From Nitrosomonas sp. Nm166 (GTDB lineage: Bacteria; Pseudomonadota; Gammaproteobacteria; Burkholderiales; Nitrosomonadaceae), in the NCBI RefSeq assembly GCF_900112825.1, contig NZ_FONE01000022.1:1-49129 (forward strand): 49,129 nucleotides of DNA. The letters are read 5' to 3'. The notes beneath the pieces were generated by a model. The model saw only the letters and a list, made by a program, of their open reading frames with translations. It did not search any database and was not told the origin of the DNA. Both the position numbers and the translations under genes were made by a program. Of this stretch, positions 38,244-47,630 are shown piece by piece. Each line of letters starts with the position of its first letter. The stretch's first letter is position 1.

Positions 38244-39034
38244 TTGATAAAAATAGTACAACCATTCTTTCTGTTCAAGGACTGCGTGCCAGCATCAATG
38301 GCACCGAAATTTTGAAAGGCATTGATCTCACAGTGAAAAGTGGAGAAATACATGCCATCATGGGCTTAAATGGATCAGGCAAAAGCACTTTTGCCAAAGT
38401 ATTAGCTGGCCATTCGGCTTATGAAGTCACCGGTGGATCTGTTCAATTTGAAGGTAAAAACTTATTGGAATTACCCCCTGAAGAACGCGCTCGTGCCGGG
38501 TTATTTTTGGCTTTCCAATATCCCATTGAAATCCCTGGCGTGGCTAATACGCAATTTCTTCGACTCGCTTACAATACCGTACAAGCACAGCGCGGCAAAG
38601 AAGAGTTGGATCCTCTAGAATTTGATGACTTTGTGCGCGAGAAAATGAAACTACTGGAAATGAAACCTGATTTCCTGGAACGTAGCGTTAATGAAGGGTT
38701 TTCTGGCGGTGAAAAAAAACGCAATGAAATTTTACAGATGGCCTTACTGGAACCTAGGCTGAGCATTCTGGATGAAACGGATTCGGGATTGGATATTGAT
38801 GCACTTAAAATTGTTGCCAATGGCGTCAATCAGCTCGCCAATAAAAACAATGCAACAATTCTAGTCACTCATTATCAACGCTTGCTGAATTATATCGTAC
38901 CTGATTTTGTGCATGTCATGCAGGCAGGACGCATCGTTATGACGGGCGGCAAGGAATTGGCACTAGAATTGGAAACACGGGGTTATGACTGGATCAATAC
39001 AAACAAGCAATCCGTTGCCGGGGTTACTGCATGA
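38240..39034 (+). CDS. sufC: SufC, Fe-S assembly ATPase
   Basis: A 264-residue soluble ABC-type ATPase. Walker [10 protein letters not shown] is at 42-50, the signature is SGGEKKR (155-161), and Walker B reads [12 protein letters not shown] (Asp178, Glu179), with the DETDSGLD variant that marks SufC. VTHYQRLL supplies the switch His. ATP hydrolysis reshapes SufB-SufD during cluster assembly. It overlaps its neighbours by 4 bp on both sides (38240-38243 and 39031-39034), so sufB, sufC and sufD are translationally coupled. Confidence 0.97.
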   Translation: MIDKNSTTILSVQGLRASINGTEILKGIDLTVKSGEIHAIMGLNGSGKSTFAKVLAGHSAYEVTGGSVQFEGKNLLELPPEERARAGLFLAFQYPIEIPGVANTQFLRLAYNTVQAQRGKEELDPLEFDDFVREKMKLLEMKPDFLERSVNEGFSGGEKKRNEILQMALLEPRLSILDETDSGLDIDALKIVANGVNQLANKNNATILVTHYQRLLNYIVPDFVHVMQAGRIVMTGGKELALELETRGYDWINTNKQSVAGVTA

Positions 39035-40332
39035 GTGAAATAGTCAATACTGATTATCTCCAATGCCTGCTTAAATCATGGTCGGTAAAATCAGCCGAAT
39101 CGCAGTCTTGGTTGAACCAATTACGCGCTCAAGCCATTGACCGTGTGAGTACGCAAAAACTACCAACTCGGCGTGATGAAGAATGGCGCTTTACAGATAT
39201 TTCTCCATTAGCCCGTCTGCCTTATCAGTCGTCACAGCCGCAATACGATCTGCAATTGCATGATATTGAGCACTTATTCCTGGATGAAGCAAAGAATCGC
39301 CTAGTGTTTATTGATGGCCATTATTCCCCGCAATTGTCGACGATTACGGACGACAAAGCACTTGTGATTGGCAACTTGCCCGAGTTCTTATCAGCAGAAG
39401 GATCGATTCTGCAATCTCACCTGGGGCAATATGCTCAATTTGACGACAATGTATTTACTGCATTGAATACCGCATTCCTACGTGATGGCGCATTGATACA
39501 TGTTCCAAAGAACATTCTTATCGCTGAGCCCATTCACCTGCTGTTTATCGCCACACAAAATGAAGTCACCAGCTATCCGCGCTGCTTATTGATCGGTGAA
39601 ACCGGCAGTCAGGTAACCATTATTGAAGATTATGTAGCCCTTCAGCAAGCAGCCTATATCACCAATTCAGTGACGGAAATCAGCCTGGCCGCCAGTGCGC
39701 ACGCCAGTCACATTCGAATCCAGCGTGAAAGCACGCAGGCTTTTCATCTGGCAAATTGCGCAGTGTCATTGGCACATGCGAGCAATTATCAGTCTGTCAG
39801 CATTTCATTGGGATCGCAGATTTCCCGCTATAACCTGGATGTTCGGTTAACTGATGAAGCTGCAGAATGCGTCATTGATGGACTCACTCTGATTTCAGAT
39901 CGTCAACTGGCGGATACACATACTTGTATCGACCATCTTAAGCCGAATGGCACCAGCCATCAGCAACATAAATGTATTGTCGATGATGCAGCCCATGCCG
40001 TGTTTAATGGAAAAATCATTGTGCGTCCTCATGCGCAGCGCACTAACTCATCGCAATCCAGTCGTAACCTGCTACTCAGCAGAGCAGCACAGATAGATAC
40101 CAAACCGCAACTGGAAATTTTTGCTGATGATGTCAAATGCGCACATGGTGCTACGGTTGGGCAACTGGATCCAGAAGAAATTTTTTATCTGGAAAGCCGT
40201 GGCTTATCAGAGATGGCTGCACGGAATCTACTCACTTACGCATTTGGTGCAGAAATTATCAGCCGTATCCCTGTCACTTCGCTTAAGCGGCAATTGGAAC
40301 AAACCGTTCTTAATCAGACTCAAAGTAAATAA
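39031..40332 (+). CDS. sufD: SufD, Fe-S scaffold subunit
   Basis: A 433-residue partner of SufB with the same right-handed beta-helix core. [17 protein letters not shown] is the typical N-terminal motif, [18 protein letters not shown] corresponds to the strand facing SufB, and [25 protein letters not shown] and [24 protein letters not shown] are the conserved C-terminal part, with His and Cys positions used in cluster formation. The gene begins inside the sufC stop and ends 2 bp before sufS. Confidence 0.95.
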   Translation: MSEIVNTDYLQCLLKSWSVKSAESQSWLNQLRAQAIDRVSTQKLPTRRDEEWRFTDISPLARLPYQSSQPQYDLQLHDIEHLFLDEAKNRLVFIDGHYSPQLSTITDDKALVIGNLPEFLSAEGSILQSHLGQYAQFDDNVFTALNTAFLRDGALIHVPKNILIAEPIHLLFIATQNEVTSYPRCLLIGETGSQVTIIEDYVALQQAAYITNSVTEISLAASAHASHIRIQRESTQAFHLANCAVSLAHASNYQSVSISLGSQISRYNLDVRLTDEAAECVIDGLTLISDRQLADTHTCIDHLKPNGTSHQQHKCIVDDAAHAVFNGKIIVRPHAQRTNSSQSSRNLLLSRAAQIDTKPQLEIFADDVKCAHGATVGQLDPEEIFYLESRGLSEMAARNLLTYAFGAEIISRIPVTSLKRQLEQTVLNQTQSK

Positions 40333-40334
40333 TT

Positions 40335-41594
40335 ATGAATCCAGCTCATGTTTCTCTGAAGTCTGAAATTTCTTCCGGTCTCGATTGGGAAAGAATTCGT
40401 GCCGACTTCCCTATTCTTAACCTCAAGATCGACGGTAAACCACTTGTCTATCTTGACAATGCTGCGTCCAGCCAAATGCCGCAGCAAGTCATTGACCGCC
40501 TGGTGCAATATCAGACTACGCAGCATGCGAATATTAATCGCGCCGTTCATTACTTATCCGAAGTTGCCACGACCGAATATCACAATGCACGCTGCAAATT
40601 GCAACAATTCATCAATGCACGGGAAGACCGGGAAATTATCTTTACCAGCGGCACAACCGATTCCATCAATCTGGTCATGCACGGTTATGGACGCAAATTT
40701 ATCAAAACTGGCGATGAAATCATCCTGACCACTTTGGAACATCATTCCAATATCGTGCCGTGGCAGATGCTGGCCAATGAGAAAGATGCAAAAATCCGTG
40801 TCGTTCCGATCAATGACAAGGGCGAACTGGAAGTTGATGAATATGAAAAACTGTTTAACGAGCGCACCAAGTTTGTTGGCTTAATTCATGTATCCAATGC
40901 GCTGGGCACCATCAATCCCATCAAGAGAATGATTGATTTCGCACATCAACACGGAGTCCCTGTTCTGATTGATGGCGCACAGGCAGCACCTCATCTTACC
41001 GTTGATGTGCAAGCGCTCGATTGCGATTTTTATGCTTTCTCTGCGCATAAACTCTGCGGTCCAACCGGTGTGGGCATTCTTTACGGCAAGGCGGCTTTAC
41101 TTGAATCAATGCAACCCTTCAAAGGGGGTGGCGACATGATTGCTTCCGTCACATTTGAGAAAACAATCTACAACACCATTCCGCATAAATTTGAAGCCGG
41201 CACGCCACCTATTGCCGCTGCGATTGGTTTTGGCGCTGCCATTGATTACTTGACGGCCATTGGCATCGAAAGTATTGCTGCATATGAATCCAGCTTACTG
41301 GCTTATGCAACTGAACGCCTCAGTGAAATGTCGGGTGTTAAGATCATCGGTACGGCTGCAGCAAAAACGGCTGTCATTTCCTTTGCCATCGATGGCATTC
41401 ATCCGCATGATATCGGTACCATCCTGAATCAGGACGGCATTGCAGTTCGCACCGGACATCATTGCGCACAACCTGTGATGCAGTACTTCAATGTACCGGC
41501 CACTTCCCGCGCCTCATTTGCCTTCTACAATAAGAAAACAGAAATTGATGCCTTGGTAGCAGGCATTAAAACTGTCCAAAAGGTTTTTCTATAA
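40335..41594 (+). CDS. sufS: Cysteine desulfurase SufS (group II)
   Basis: A 419-residue PLP enzyme that takes sulfur from cysteine. LDNAASSQMPQ opens the fold, HHSNIVPW and IDGAQAAPH line the cofactor, SAHKLCGPTG holds the PLP lysine (Lys239), and RTGHHCAQP carries the catalytic Cys377, which forms the persulfide. The short RTGHHCAQP loop is of the group II type, which needs a partner to accept sulfur. Here that partner is the SufU encoded immediately downstream; the two genes are directly adjacent (41594/41595). Confidence 0.96.
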   Translation: MNPAHVSLKSEISSGLDWERIRADFPILNLKIDGKPLVYLDNAASSQMPQQVIDRLVQYQTTQHANINRAVHYLSEVATTEYHNARCKLQQFINAREDREIIFTSGTTDSINLVMHGYGRKFIKTGDEIILTTLEHHSNIVPWQMLANEKDAKIRVVPINDKGELEVDEYEKLFNERTKFVGLIHVSNALGTINPIKRMIDFAHQHGVPVLIDGAQAAPHLTVDVQALDCDFYAFSAHKLCGPTGVGILYGKAALLESMQPFKGGGDMIASVTFEKTIYNTIPHKFEAGTPPIAAAIGFGAAIDYLTAIGIESIAAYESSLLAYATERLSEMSGVKIIGTAAAKTAVISFAIDGIHPHDIGTILNQDGIAVRTGHHCAQPVMQYFNVPATSRASFAFYNKKTEIDALVAGIKTVQKVFL

Positions 41595-42074
41595 ATGCAC
41601 GCCAATTCCCTATATCAGGAGGTCATACTCGACCATAACAGGAAACCCCGCAATTATGGCAAACTGGATCACGCCAGCCATCAGGCTGTAGGCCACAATC
41701 CGTTATGCGGTGACCGCCTGGATATTACCCTGCAACTTGAAAATGAGCAGATCAATAACATCGCATTTCAAGGTGAATCCTGCGCAATCTGCAAGGCATC
41801 CGCCTCAATGATGACGGCTGCCGTCAAAGGAAAGTCCCGTTTGGATGCAGAAACACTCATTCATGAGTTTCGTGACTTAGCCACTGGTAAACTAGATATC
41901 AATCTCCCGCATCACCTTGGACGGTTGACAGTTTTTTCCGGTATACGTGATCTCCCAACGCGCGTTAAATGTGCAATTTTGCCGTGGCATACATTACATG
42001 CTGCACTCAATTCAATTAGCAGCGCGTCGACTGAAGCCGATAATGATCCAGCGCAAGCAGTATCGAGTAAATAA
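41595..42074 (+). CDS. sufU: SufU-type sulfur acceptor
   Basis: A 159-residue IscU-like protein. The ligands Cys38, Asp40 (NPLCGD), Cys63 (GESCAICKAS) and Cys126 (RVKCAILPW) match SufU. The longer spacing before the last Cys and the lack of the IscU LPPVK chaperone motif support SufU rather than IscU. In Gram-positive bacteria SufU is a Zn protein that takes the persulfide from SufS. In this operon it stands in the place of SufE. AGGAGG at 41619-41624 lies inside the gene, so it does not mark the start; the ATG at 41595 directly follows the sufS stop. Confidence 0.92.
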   Translation: MHANSLYQEVILDHNRKPRNYGKLDHASHQAVGHNPLCGDRLDITLQLENEQINNIAFQGESCAICKASASMMTAAVKGKSRLDAETLIHEFRDLATGKLDINLPHHLGRLTVFSGIRDLPTRVKCAILPWHTLHAALNSISSASTEADNDPAQAVSSK

Positions 42075-42111
42075 TCTAAGTTTGATAAAGTAACTACTCA
42101 TAAAAACTAAA

Positions 42112-42672
42112 ATGCCCAAAATTGCTGATATTGAAGGAACCCCTAACAAAAATGCTTTGAAATTCATCCTCAAAGAACCTCTAACCTGGGGTATTGCGCG
42201 ATCTTACGATAATGCCGAAGCCGCTAAAGATGACCCGCTAGCTTCTGCGTTGTTCGATATTGATCACGTCACGAATGTTTTTTACATCGATCACTGGATC
42301 ACCATCACCCAAGATGGTGAGGCCAACTGGCAAGATCTGGCACGCGAAATTGCCGATCCTATCCGTGCAGCCCCTGCTGCCTCGGCGCAATCTGCCGAAA
42401 CGGTAGCTGCTGCCAACAATGTGCTTGCTGACTTAAGTCCGGAAGATCAATTGCGCCTGGAAAAAATCAATATCATGCTGGATGAAGAAGTACGTCCCTA
42501 TCTGCAGCACGACGGCGGTGATCTGCATATATTAGGACTCGAAGGCAACATCCTGCGCATCCATTACCAAGGAGCATGTGGCACTTGTCCCAGTTCCATA
42601 TCAGGCACCCTCAGAGGGATTGAAAATATGCTAAAAACCATCGAACCTGACATCCGGGTCATTGCCAGTTAA
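42112..42672 (+). CDS. Nfu-type Fe-S carrier (Nfu_N plus NifU C-terminal domain)
   Basis: A 186-residue protein of two parts. Residues 1-85 are an Nfu_N (scaffold) domain (GTPNKNALKFIL, ALFDIDHVTNVFYIDHWITIT). An Ala-rich linker (86-105) leads to the NifU-like domain, with LDEEVRPYLQHDGGDLHILGL and the cluster-binding CGTC (Cys156 and Cys159) in GACGTCPSSISGTLRGIENML. Two such subunits bind one 4Fe-4S cluster and pass it to client enzymes such as aconitase. It is the last gene of the operon, 37 bp after sufU and just before a terminator. Confidence 0.92.
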   Translation: MPKIADIEGTPNKNALKFILKEPLTWGIARSYDNAEAAKDDPLASALFDIDHVTNVFYIDHWITITQDGEANWQDLAREIADPIRAAPAASAQSAETVAAANNVLADLSPEDQLRLEKINIMLDEEVRPYLQHDGGDLHILGLEGNILRIHYQGACGTCPSSISGTLRGIENMLKTIEPDIRVIAS

Positions 42673-42704
42673 GATTCAGAAGATTTTCGAATTAATCATC
42701 AGAA

Positions 42705-42734
42705 GATGCTGATGACAGTCAGCATCAGCTTTTT
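42705..42734 (+). terminator. Rho-independent terminator of the suf operon
   Basis: GATGCTGA (42705-42712) pairs with TCAGCATC (42719-42726) around a 6-nt loop and is followed by AGCTTTTT. It lies 32 bp after the Nfu gene stop, in the right place to end the iscR-suf transcript. Confidence 0.85.
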
Positions 42735-43043
42735 AACCAATGCAACAAAGTGAAAGTCAATCCCGTGAAAATAACAAAATTGCGTTAATTTTCCCCACCA
42801 GAACATTCAATTCTCTGTAATCCCAATTCAAATTCAAATTAGACTTAAGCTGAGAAGGAAATCACTTCACAAATAATTCAGATAAAGTAGCTATACTCTA
42901 CCTGTGCCTTTGAAAATGGAGTATTCTCAGGTTTGTCAGCTGTTTAGTATTTTGATGGCTCTTAATGGTATTTGTCTTTGTATTATCGTCAGGAAATTCT
43001 GCTTTTATGAGAGCAACTGACCTGCAACTTCCTTAGAAAGGAG
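42735..43043. other. Gene-free stretch after the suf operon
   Basis: About 310 bp of AT-rich sequence with no supported gene or RNA. It ends with a strong ribosome site, AAAGGAG (43037-43043), for the broken HTH gene. Confidence 0.5.
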
Positions 43044-43288
43044 ATGAGAATCACAATCATGAAAAGCGACTTCCGCCAGCGCTACACGCATTGCTAGAAG
43101 CATGTCTTGAAAGAAAAACCACAAACACTAAAGCTCTGGCAACATACCTATGCCGCTCACCCGCAACCATTCGCACTCAATTCCAGCGAATTCTAATATT
43201 TATGAATGTACACTGCAGATATGAGGCATTGCGAACAGCAGAAGAAAAAGGATTGATCCGCAAAAGCGGAGATGAGCTGACTATCTAG
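43044..43288 (+). pseudogene. Small HTH (LuxR-type) gene with a probable frameshift
   Basis: After AAAGGAG two in-frame ATGs (43044 and 43059) open a frame that stops after about 17 codons (TAG near 43094). The next frame, which has no ATG, reads on as RLPPALHALLEACLERKTTN, KALATYLCRSPATIRTQFQR and ALRTAEEKGLIRKSGDELTI. The middle stretch resembles the C-terminal DNA-binding helices of LuxR-type regulators. A single-base shift near 43080-43093 would join the ribosome site and start to the HTH. It may instead be a functional small protein starting at the TTG at 43091. Role unknown. Confidence 0.45.
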
Positions 43289-43571
43289 CCATGAATTTGC
43301 GATCAATAATGTTTCATATTGATCCGAAAGGCCAGTAAGCGTTTTTCTAACTCCAGTTTTTTTGGAGAATCCCATCCCCTTGGGACGGAGTTCTTCATTT
43401 CTGTTTTTTGGTAAATTATCAAATGTGATCAATAGCATAACAAGGTATAACCACAATTATCTTGGCGTTGTTTTTTGTGTTCTGCTATTTAATAATGATT
43501 AGGTGGATGTAATTAAGCCACAATTATCTCTTCAATTATTTGGTGTTATTTCACTTACACGAGGAGGCTGC

Positions 43572-44963
43572 ATGAAATCTACTGAACCACTTATCAAGAA
43601 TAGCAGTAAGAAGGCGTTGGTTATAGGCAGCATATCTGGTAATAAGTATTTAGAGGAAAATCGTATCATCACTCGGATCGCTATTGTATTTGCCCTTGCG
43701 ATGGTTTTTGCCATTTTAGGAACCGCCCCGGTAAGTTGGGCGGAGGAGCGAGCTACTACCTCTGGCGATAACGAACAGAAGCACCATGGCAGGAAACACC
43801 CTATTCTACCTGACAGGCCTCATGTTTCCTATGAGGACGAACAGGAGCATCTTGATGGACAAGCAATTTTTCGCTTCGACACCTTCGGCGACGAGCAATT
43901 ATGGACCGACGTGTTGCGGATGCATGAGGTAATTGCAACGGTCAATCCGGCGACTGCATTGGCTGTCGGCCTCAAGGTCGATGTCGAGGCCTTGCCGCAG
44001 GAAATTGTCGCAGCGCTTCGGGCAGGTCAGGTTGATCTGACAGATCCCGCAGTGACAGTGGAACTGCTGCGCCTGAATGCAGTGGTCGGGGTGAAGGGCA
44101 GTATCAACGAAATAGGGCAACCCATGAAAGTGGGCATAACCTGTGCGCTATGCCACTCCTCTGTTGACAACTCACTCGCACCGGGCATTGGCAAGCGGCT
44201 CGACGGATGGGCCAATACCGACTTGAACGTCGGTGCTATCATTGCCCTGTCGCCAGCGCTGGACGAGGCGACGAAGGCAGAGTTCAACAGCTGGGGTCCG
44301 GGTATGTACGATCCGCGGCACCACTACTTTGACGGTACCAACATCATTCCGCTCAATAGTCCGTCCCTGCCGGTTGTCATTCCACCAATTTACGGATTGA
44401 AGGGTGTCGGCTTCGAAACATACACAGCAGATGGACGCATCTCTTATTGGAACAGCTACGTTGGCGTAGGACAGATGGGCGGCCATGGAAGCTTTAGCGA
44501 TCCGCGTATCAACATCACCATTACGCAGACCCCTGATCTGGTCTCACCGAAGCTACCGGCCCTGCTTAATTATCAATTGAGCTTGCAGCCTCCAGAGGCT
44601 CCAGAGAAAAGCTTCGATCAAGCAGCTGCTCATCGAGGCAAGTATCTGTTCCATAACGAAGCTGGCTGCGCCACTTGCCATCAATCGCCGAACTTCACTG
44701 ACGTACGGCGCGGTCCAGATCGGGACGTACCACTCTTGCATGACCCGTCCGAAGTTGGCACAGACCCGAGATACGCCATGCGAACCGCTAACAAGAAATA
44801 CCGAACGACACCATTGCGAGGACTCCTGCAGCATCCGCCCTATTTTCATGATGGAAGCGCACGAGATCTCCCTGCGGTGGTCAACCATTATGACAGGCAT
44901 TTCGGGTTGAATCTGACAACGACGCAGAAAGCAGATCTTGTGGAATATCTCAAATCGCTGTGA
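43572..44963 (+). CDS. Diheme c-type cytochrome
   Basis: A 463-residue exported cytochrome. Residues 31-57 (RIITRIAIVFALAMVFAILGTAPVSWA) form a signal sequence with an unusually long N-terminal extension. Two heme sites are present: CALCH (191-195) and CATCH (366-370). The C-terminal part YRTTPLRGLLQHPPYFHDGSARDLPAVVNHYDRHF is typical of the diheme peroxidase/MauG-like and related large cytochromes, with a possible distal Met (PGM or GQM). Enzymatic role and partner are unknown. The start at 43572 follows a strong GAGGAGG, rather than an upstream in-frame codon at 43503. The gene is clearly richer in G and C than its neighbours and stands alone, which suggests transfer. Confidence 0.88.
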   Translation: MKSTEPLIKNSSKKALVIGSISGNKYLEENRIITRIAIVFALAMVFAILGTAPVSWAEERATTSGDNEQKHHGRKHPILPDRPHVSYEDEQEHLDGQAIFRFDTFGDEQLWTDVLRMHEVIATVNPATALAVGLKVDVEALPQEIVAALRAGQVDLTDPAVTVELLRLNAVVGVKGSINEIGQPMKVGITCALCHSSVDNSLAPGIGKRLDGWANTDLNVGAIIALSPALDEATKAEFNSWGPGMYDPRHHYFDGTNIIPLNSPSLPVVIPPIYGLKGVGFETYTADGRISYWNSYVGVGQMGGHGSFSDPRINITITQTPDLVSPKLPALLNYQLSLQPPEAPEKSFDQAAAHRGKYLFHNEAGCATCHQSPNFTDVRRGPDRDVPLLHDPSEVGTDPRYAMRTANKKYRTTPLRGLLQHPPYFHDGSARDLPAVVNHYDRHFGLNLTTTQKADLVEYLKSL

Positions 44964-44996
44964 CAGCGTAGTAAGAGTTAGAGCGCTAACACGCAA

Positions 44997-45026
44997 ACGG
45001 CGGCTCCATTCACAAGGAGTCGCCGT
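44997..45026. terminator. Hairpin after the cytochrome gene
   Basis: ACGGCGGCTCC (44997-45007) and GGAGTCGCCGT (45016-45026) form an 11-bp stem with one G-T pair and an 8-nt loop, 33 bp after the stop. No T-run follows, so termination would need help from Rho or the hairpin may protect the 3' end. Confidence 0.6.
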
Positions 45027-45383
45027 CATCGAGGCAGAGTTATGAAATACAACTTTCTCGTGAGAGCTGCGAACGGTGTATTGATTTACCTATTCTCTGG
45101 TACTCTGAATTAATCAGATGCCATATATCTCTTATCTCTTACTCTTGACATACCAGTCAGAGCATATAGCTGTTTTTGATTTTTCTAGTGCTGAGGGATA
45201 AAAATTGTATGCATTTGCAGTATTGTTTGCTTATTTGCTCTCCCTTATTATTGTTTTGCAATAAGAAAAATTGGTTTAAACCATTGCTTCAATTTCGCTT
45301 TAGGTGACGATCTTGAACATTGATCTTGAAGCTTATGTATTTTTTTGACTCAATAATGCACCTGAACTTTTTGGAGGTTGTCT
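45027..45383. other. Intergenic stretch before the small unknown protein
   Basis: About 350 bp with no supported gene. Its right end carries GGAGG (45373-45377) for the next gene. Several T- and A-rich tracts could be promoter elements, but none is close to consensus with correct spacing. Confidence 0.5.
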
Positions 45384-45719
45384 ATGGAAGCTCGAACAAT
45401 TCGCATTTTCTGGCGCAATGCTCATACTGGATGGTTCAACTTTAATTGGAATGGTGTAATCACACCAAACTCCGTCGTACACATCTCGGCGTGTGAATGT
45501 ATCTTCCCAGAGGGGAGCATCTTCGGGGCAGAAGGCGTAATAAGACATCGTGGTGAGGCACCAATCTGGATAAAAAATGTTAGGCCGCATGGTCCCAACC
45601 CTGGTGATTCGATAACAGGCGGGGTCGAATTTTTTCTGCAAATTGACTGGGAAGCCCCCCTTAATATCGCTACGGATATCACAGTCCTCGGTGAGCCCGA
45701 GAACAAGATAATCGTTTAA
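45384..45719 (+). CDS. Small protein of unknown function
   Basis: A 111-residue protein I do not recognise. It begins MEARTIRIFWRNAHTGWFNF after a strong GGAGG 6 nt upstream, so it is probably translated. There is no signal peptide or membrane segment. The composition is rich in aromatic residues and in alternating hydrophobic and polar residues (VVHISACECIF, EAPIWIKNVRPHGP, VEFFLQIDWEAPLNI, TDITVLGE), which suggests an all-beta fold. The single pair of Cys (ACEC) is close together. It is flanked by hairpins on both sides and stands apart from any operon, so the neighbours do not indicate a role. Confidence 0.65.
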   Translation: MEARTIRIFWRNAHTGWFNFNWNGVITPNSVVHISACECIFPEGSIFGAEGVIRHRGEAPIWIKNVRPHGPNPGDSITGGVEFFLQIDWEAPLNIATDITVLGEPENKIIV

Positions 45720-45727
45720 ATTGTTAT

Positions 45728-45767
45728 GGCCTCTAGACTAGGAGATACAATCTGTTAGTCTAGAGCC
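45728..45767. terminator. Long hairpin between convergent genes
   Basis: CTCTAGACTA (45731-45740) and TAGTCTAGAG (45756-45765) form a perfect 10-bp stem, extended by GG/CC past a one-base bulge, with a 15-nt loop. It lies between the convergent unknown gene and efp and has no T-run on either strand. It is probably a bidirectional stop or 3'-end stabiliser. Confidence 0.6.
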
Positions 45768-45819
45768 AAATAAAAAGTCGGCTTATACCGCTCTTTTAAG
45801 TTCGGTTATGTATCAAATC

Positions 45820-46383
45820 TCAAATCCGCTTTCTAAACTCGTGGTTATGCGGATCAATTTCAATCTTATCGCCAATCTCCACAAAAGCTGCCACCTGAAT
45901 TTCAAATCCTGTTCCCGAAAGGCGGGCTGGTTTCATGATTTTACCAGTGGTATCCCCTCTTACCGCAGGCTCGGTGTATTCAACTTCGCGTACGATCGTA
46001 TTCGGTAATTCAACGGAAATCGCTTTGCCATCATAAAAAGTCACTTGACAGACATCTTCCATCCCGTCCATTAGATAGTTCAGAACATCTGACATATTGT
46101 CGGCTTCCACTTCGATCTGGTTATAATCGGCATCCATAAAAACATACAGCGGATCAGAAAAATAGCTATAGGTGCATTCTTTTTTATCCAGAACCACCAC
46201 ATCGAATTTTTCATCCGCCTTGTAGACAGTTTCTGTCGTGGTGCTGGAAAACAGATTCTTCAGCTTCATTTTAACCACAGATGCATTACGGCCAGATTTG
46301 GTAAATTCTGCCCGTTGCACGACCATGGGATCATTACCAACCATTACGACGTTACCTGAGCGTAGTTCCATTGCGGTTTTCAT
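45820..46383 (-). CDS. efp: Elongation factor P, arginine type
   Basis: A 187-residue three-domain protein that binds between the P and E sites of the ribosome and relieves stalling at proline runs. The tip of domain I reads KSGRNAS with Arg32 at the modified position instead of the Lys34 of E. coli, so it is expected to be rhamnosylated by EarP rather than lysylated. The C-terminal [20 protein letters not shown] is standard. It is 77 bp after earP on the same strand, consistent with one transcript of enzyme and substrate. Confidence 0.97.
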   Translation of the reverse strand: MKTAMELRSGNVVMVGNDPMVVQRAEFTKSGRNASVVKMKLKNLFSSTTTETVYKADEKFDVVVLDKKECTYSYFSDPLYVFMDADYNQIEVEADNMSDVLNYLMDGMEDVCQVTFYDGKAISVELPNTIVREVEYTEPAVRGDTTGKIMKPARLSGTGFEIQVAAFVEIGDKIEIDPHNHEFRKRI

Positions 46384-46460
46384 AGTTCAAATTCCAAAAT
46401 TAAGTTATCACAAAATTGATGTTGTTTTATTTACGATGCATCAAATTCAAAAGCAGCGAA

Positions 46461-47597
46461 TTATAGCCGATTTTCAGCAAAACTCACCAGATTGGATGCC
46501 AAGTCATCTTGTTTCAGGAGCTGGTTGACCCAGTTCTTATTATGCTGCCTCAAAGACTCTCGGAAAGAGAAGAAGTTCACCCAGATAGCGCTATTGATCG
46601 CGCTCCTGCCATTCCAGCTATTCCACATCTCGCGCACTGCAGTCGCCATATCCGCTGACATACCGGCAGTGTACAAATCAAGAAATGCATCCAGTTTTTT
46701 CCAATGTGCAACTTCCGTTTGCGGATAAATATTCCAGACGAAGGGATTGGCTGCCCATTGGGCACGTACAAAGGAATCTTCGCCGCGCACAAAATTAATA
46801 TCACAACTCCAAAGCAGCCGGTCATAATCAGACTGTTCCATAAATGGAATGATCTGAATGGTTAGTTGCTGATATTTGATCAATCCCTTGGTCGGCAATG
46901 ATATATGAGCGAATAGCGATACAATGTGCTCAGCCACCCTTCCCTCTGGCACAATTAATAAAATCGGCTCGGAAAATTCTGAAAATATATGGATCAGCTC
47001 TTTGACCGAAACTGCATCGTAACAAAACAATGATACGCGTATCTCACCTGCTTTGCGCTCAAGTAAGCCCTTGCGTTGCAAAAATGCATGTTCTGCTGCT
47101 GTGTCAAAGAAATTTCTTTGCGCAATCAAATCCTGTTCACGCAGCAATCCACCGGTGCCTTGCACAAAACCGGGGAAAAAGCATGTTTTGATTAACGGAA
47201 GGCGTGGATGCGGCGACGGCAGCGCATGATATTGAGCCACCCAAGGTTCAGCGCTGAGATATTCCAGATTAATCCAAACCGGCTGCTTTTTCTTCTGTAC
47301 CATTGCCTGCACGTAGCACTCAGGCAATTCACAGGCAAACGCTTCAATGATGACTTCTGCAGGCTCAACTTCTGAGAACATCTGCTGCCAGCAGCAAATT
47401 TCAATATCATATACCATTTGGCGCTCGAGATTTGGATCAATGGCTGGTGCAATCCAGGAAAAACTGGCCAGATCGTCAATCCATAACCGCACCAGCTGGT
47501 GATGCTCATGCGTCAGTTGTCTGGCTAAACGCCAGCAGACGCCGATATCGCCAAAATTATCGATAATCGTGCAAAAAATATCCCAGCGGCGCTGCAT
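46461..47597 (-). CDS. earP: EF-P arginine rhamnosyltransferase
   Basis: A 378-residue GT-B glycosyltransferase (DUF2331) that moves rhamnose from dTDP-rhamnose to Arg32 of EF-P. The residues shown to matter in EarP are in place: Asp13 and Asp17 in IIDNFGDIG, and Glu273 in FVRGEDSFVRAQWA. PFVWNIYPQTEVAHWKKLDAFL is the nucleotide-sugar binding region. The ATG at 47597 gives MQRRWDIFCTIIDNFGD, the usual start. It lies 33 bp after rimO and upstream of efp. The dTDP-rhamnose genes must be elsewhere in the genome. Confidence 0.95.
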   Translation of the reverse strand: MQRRWDIFCTIIDNFGDIGVCWRLARQLTHEHHQLVRLWIDDLASFSWIAPAIDPNLERQMVYDIEICCWQQMFSEVEPAEVIIEAFACELPECYVQAMVQKKKQPVWINLEYLSAEPWVAQYHALPSPHPRLPLIKTCFFPGFVQGTGGLLREQDLIAQRNFFDTAAEHAFLQRKGLLERKAGEIRVSLFCYDAVSVKELIHIFSEFSEPILLIVPEGRVAEHIVSLFAHISLPTKGLIKYQQLTIQIIPFMEQSDYDRLLWSCDINFVRGEDSFVRAQWAANPFVWNIYPQTEVAHWKKLDAFLDLYTAGMSADMATAVREMWNSWNGRSAINSAIWVNFFSFRESLRQHNKNWVNQLLKQDDLASNLVSFAENRL

Positions 47598-47630
47598 GGT
47601 ATTGATGGAAATTTGGAAACTGAGCTTATC

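Noticed and set aside
43340-43400. Riboswitch-like nested hairpins upstream of the cytochrome gene
   Set aside because: Stems such as CTCCA/TGGAG and TCCCA/TGGGA are only 5 bp and match no riboswitch I know.
44027-44486. Minus-strand open frames opposite the cytochrome gene
   Set aside because: These are shadows caused by the higher GC of the cytochrome gene; the plus-strand heme motifs and ribosome site decide the coding strand.
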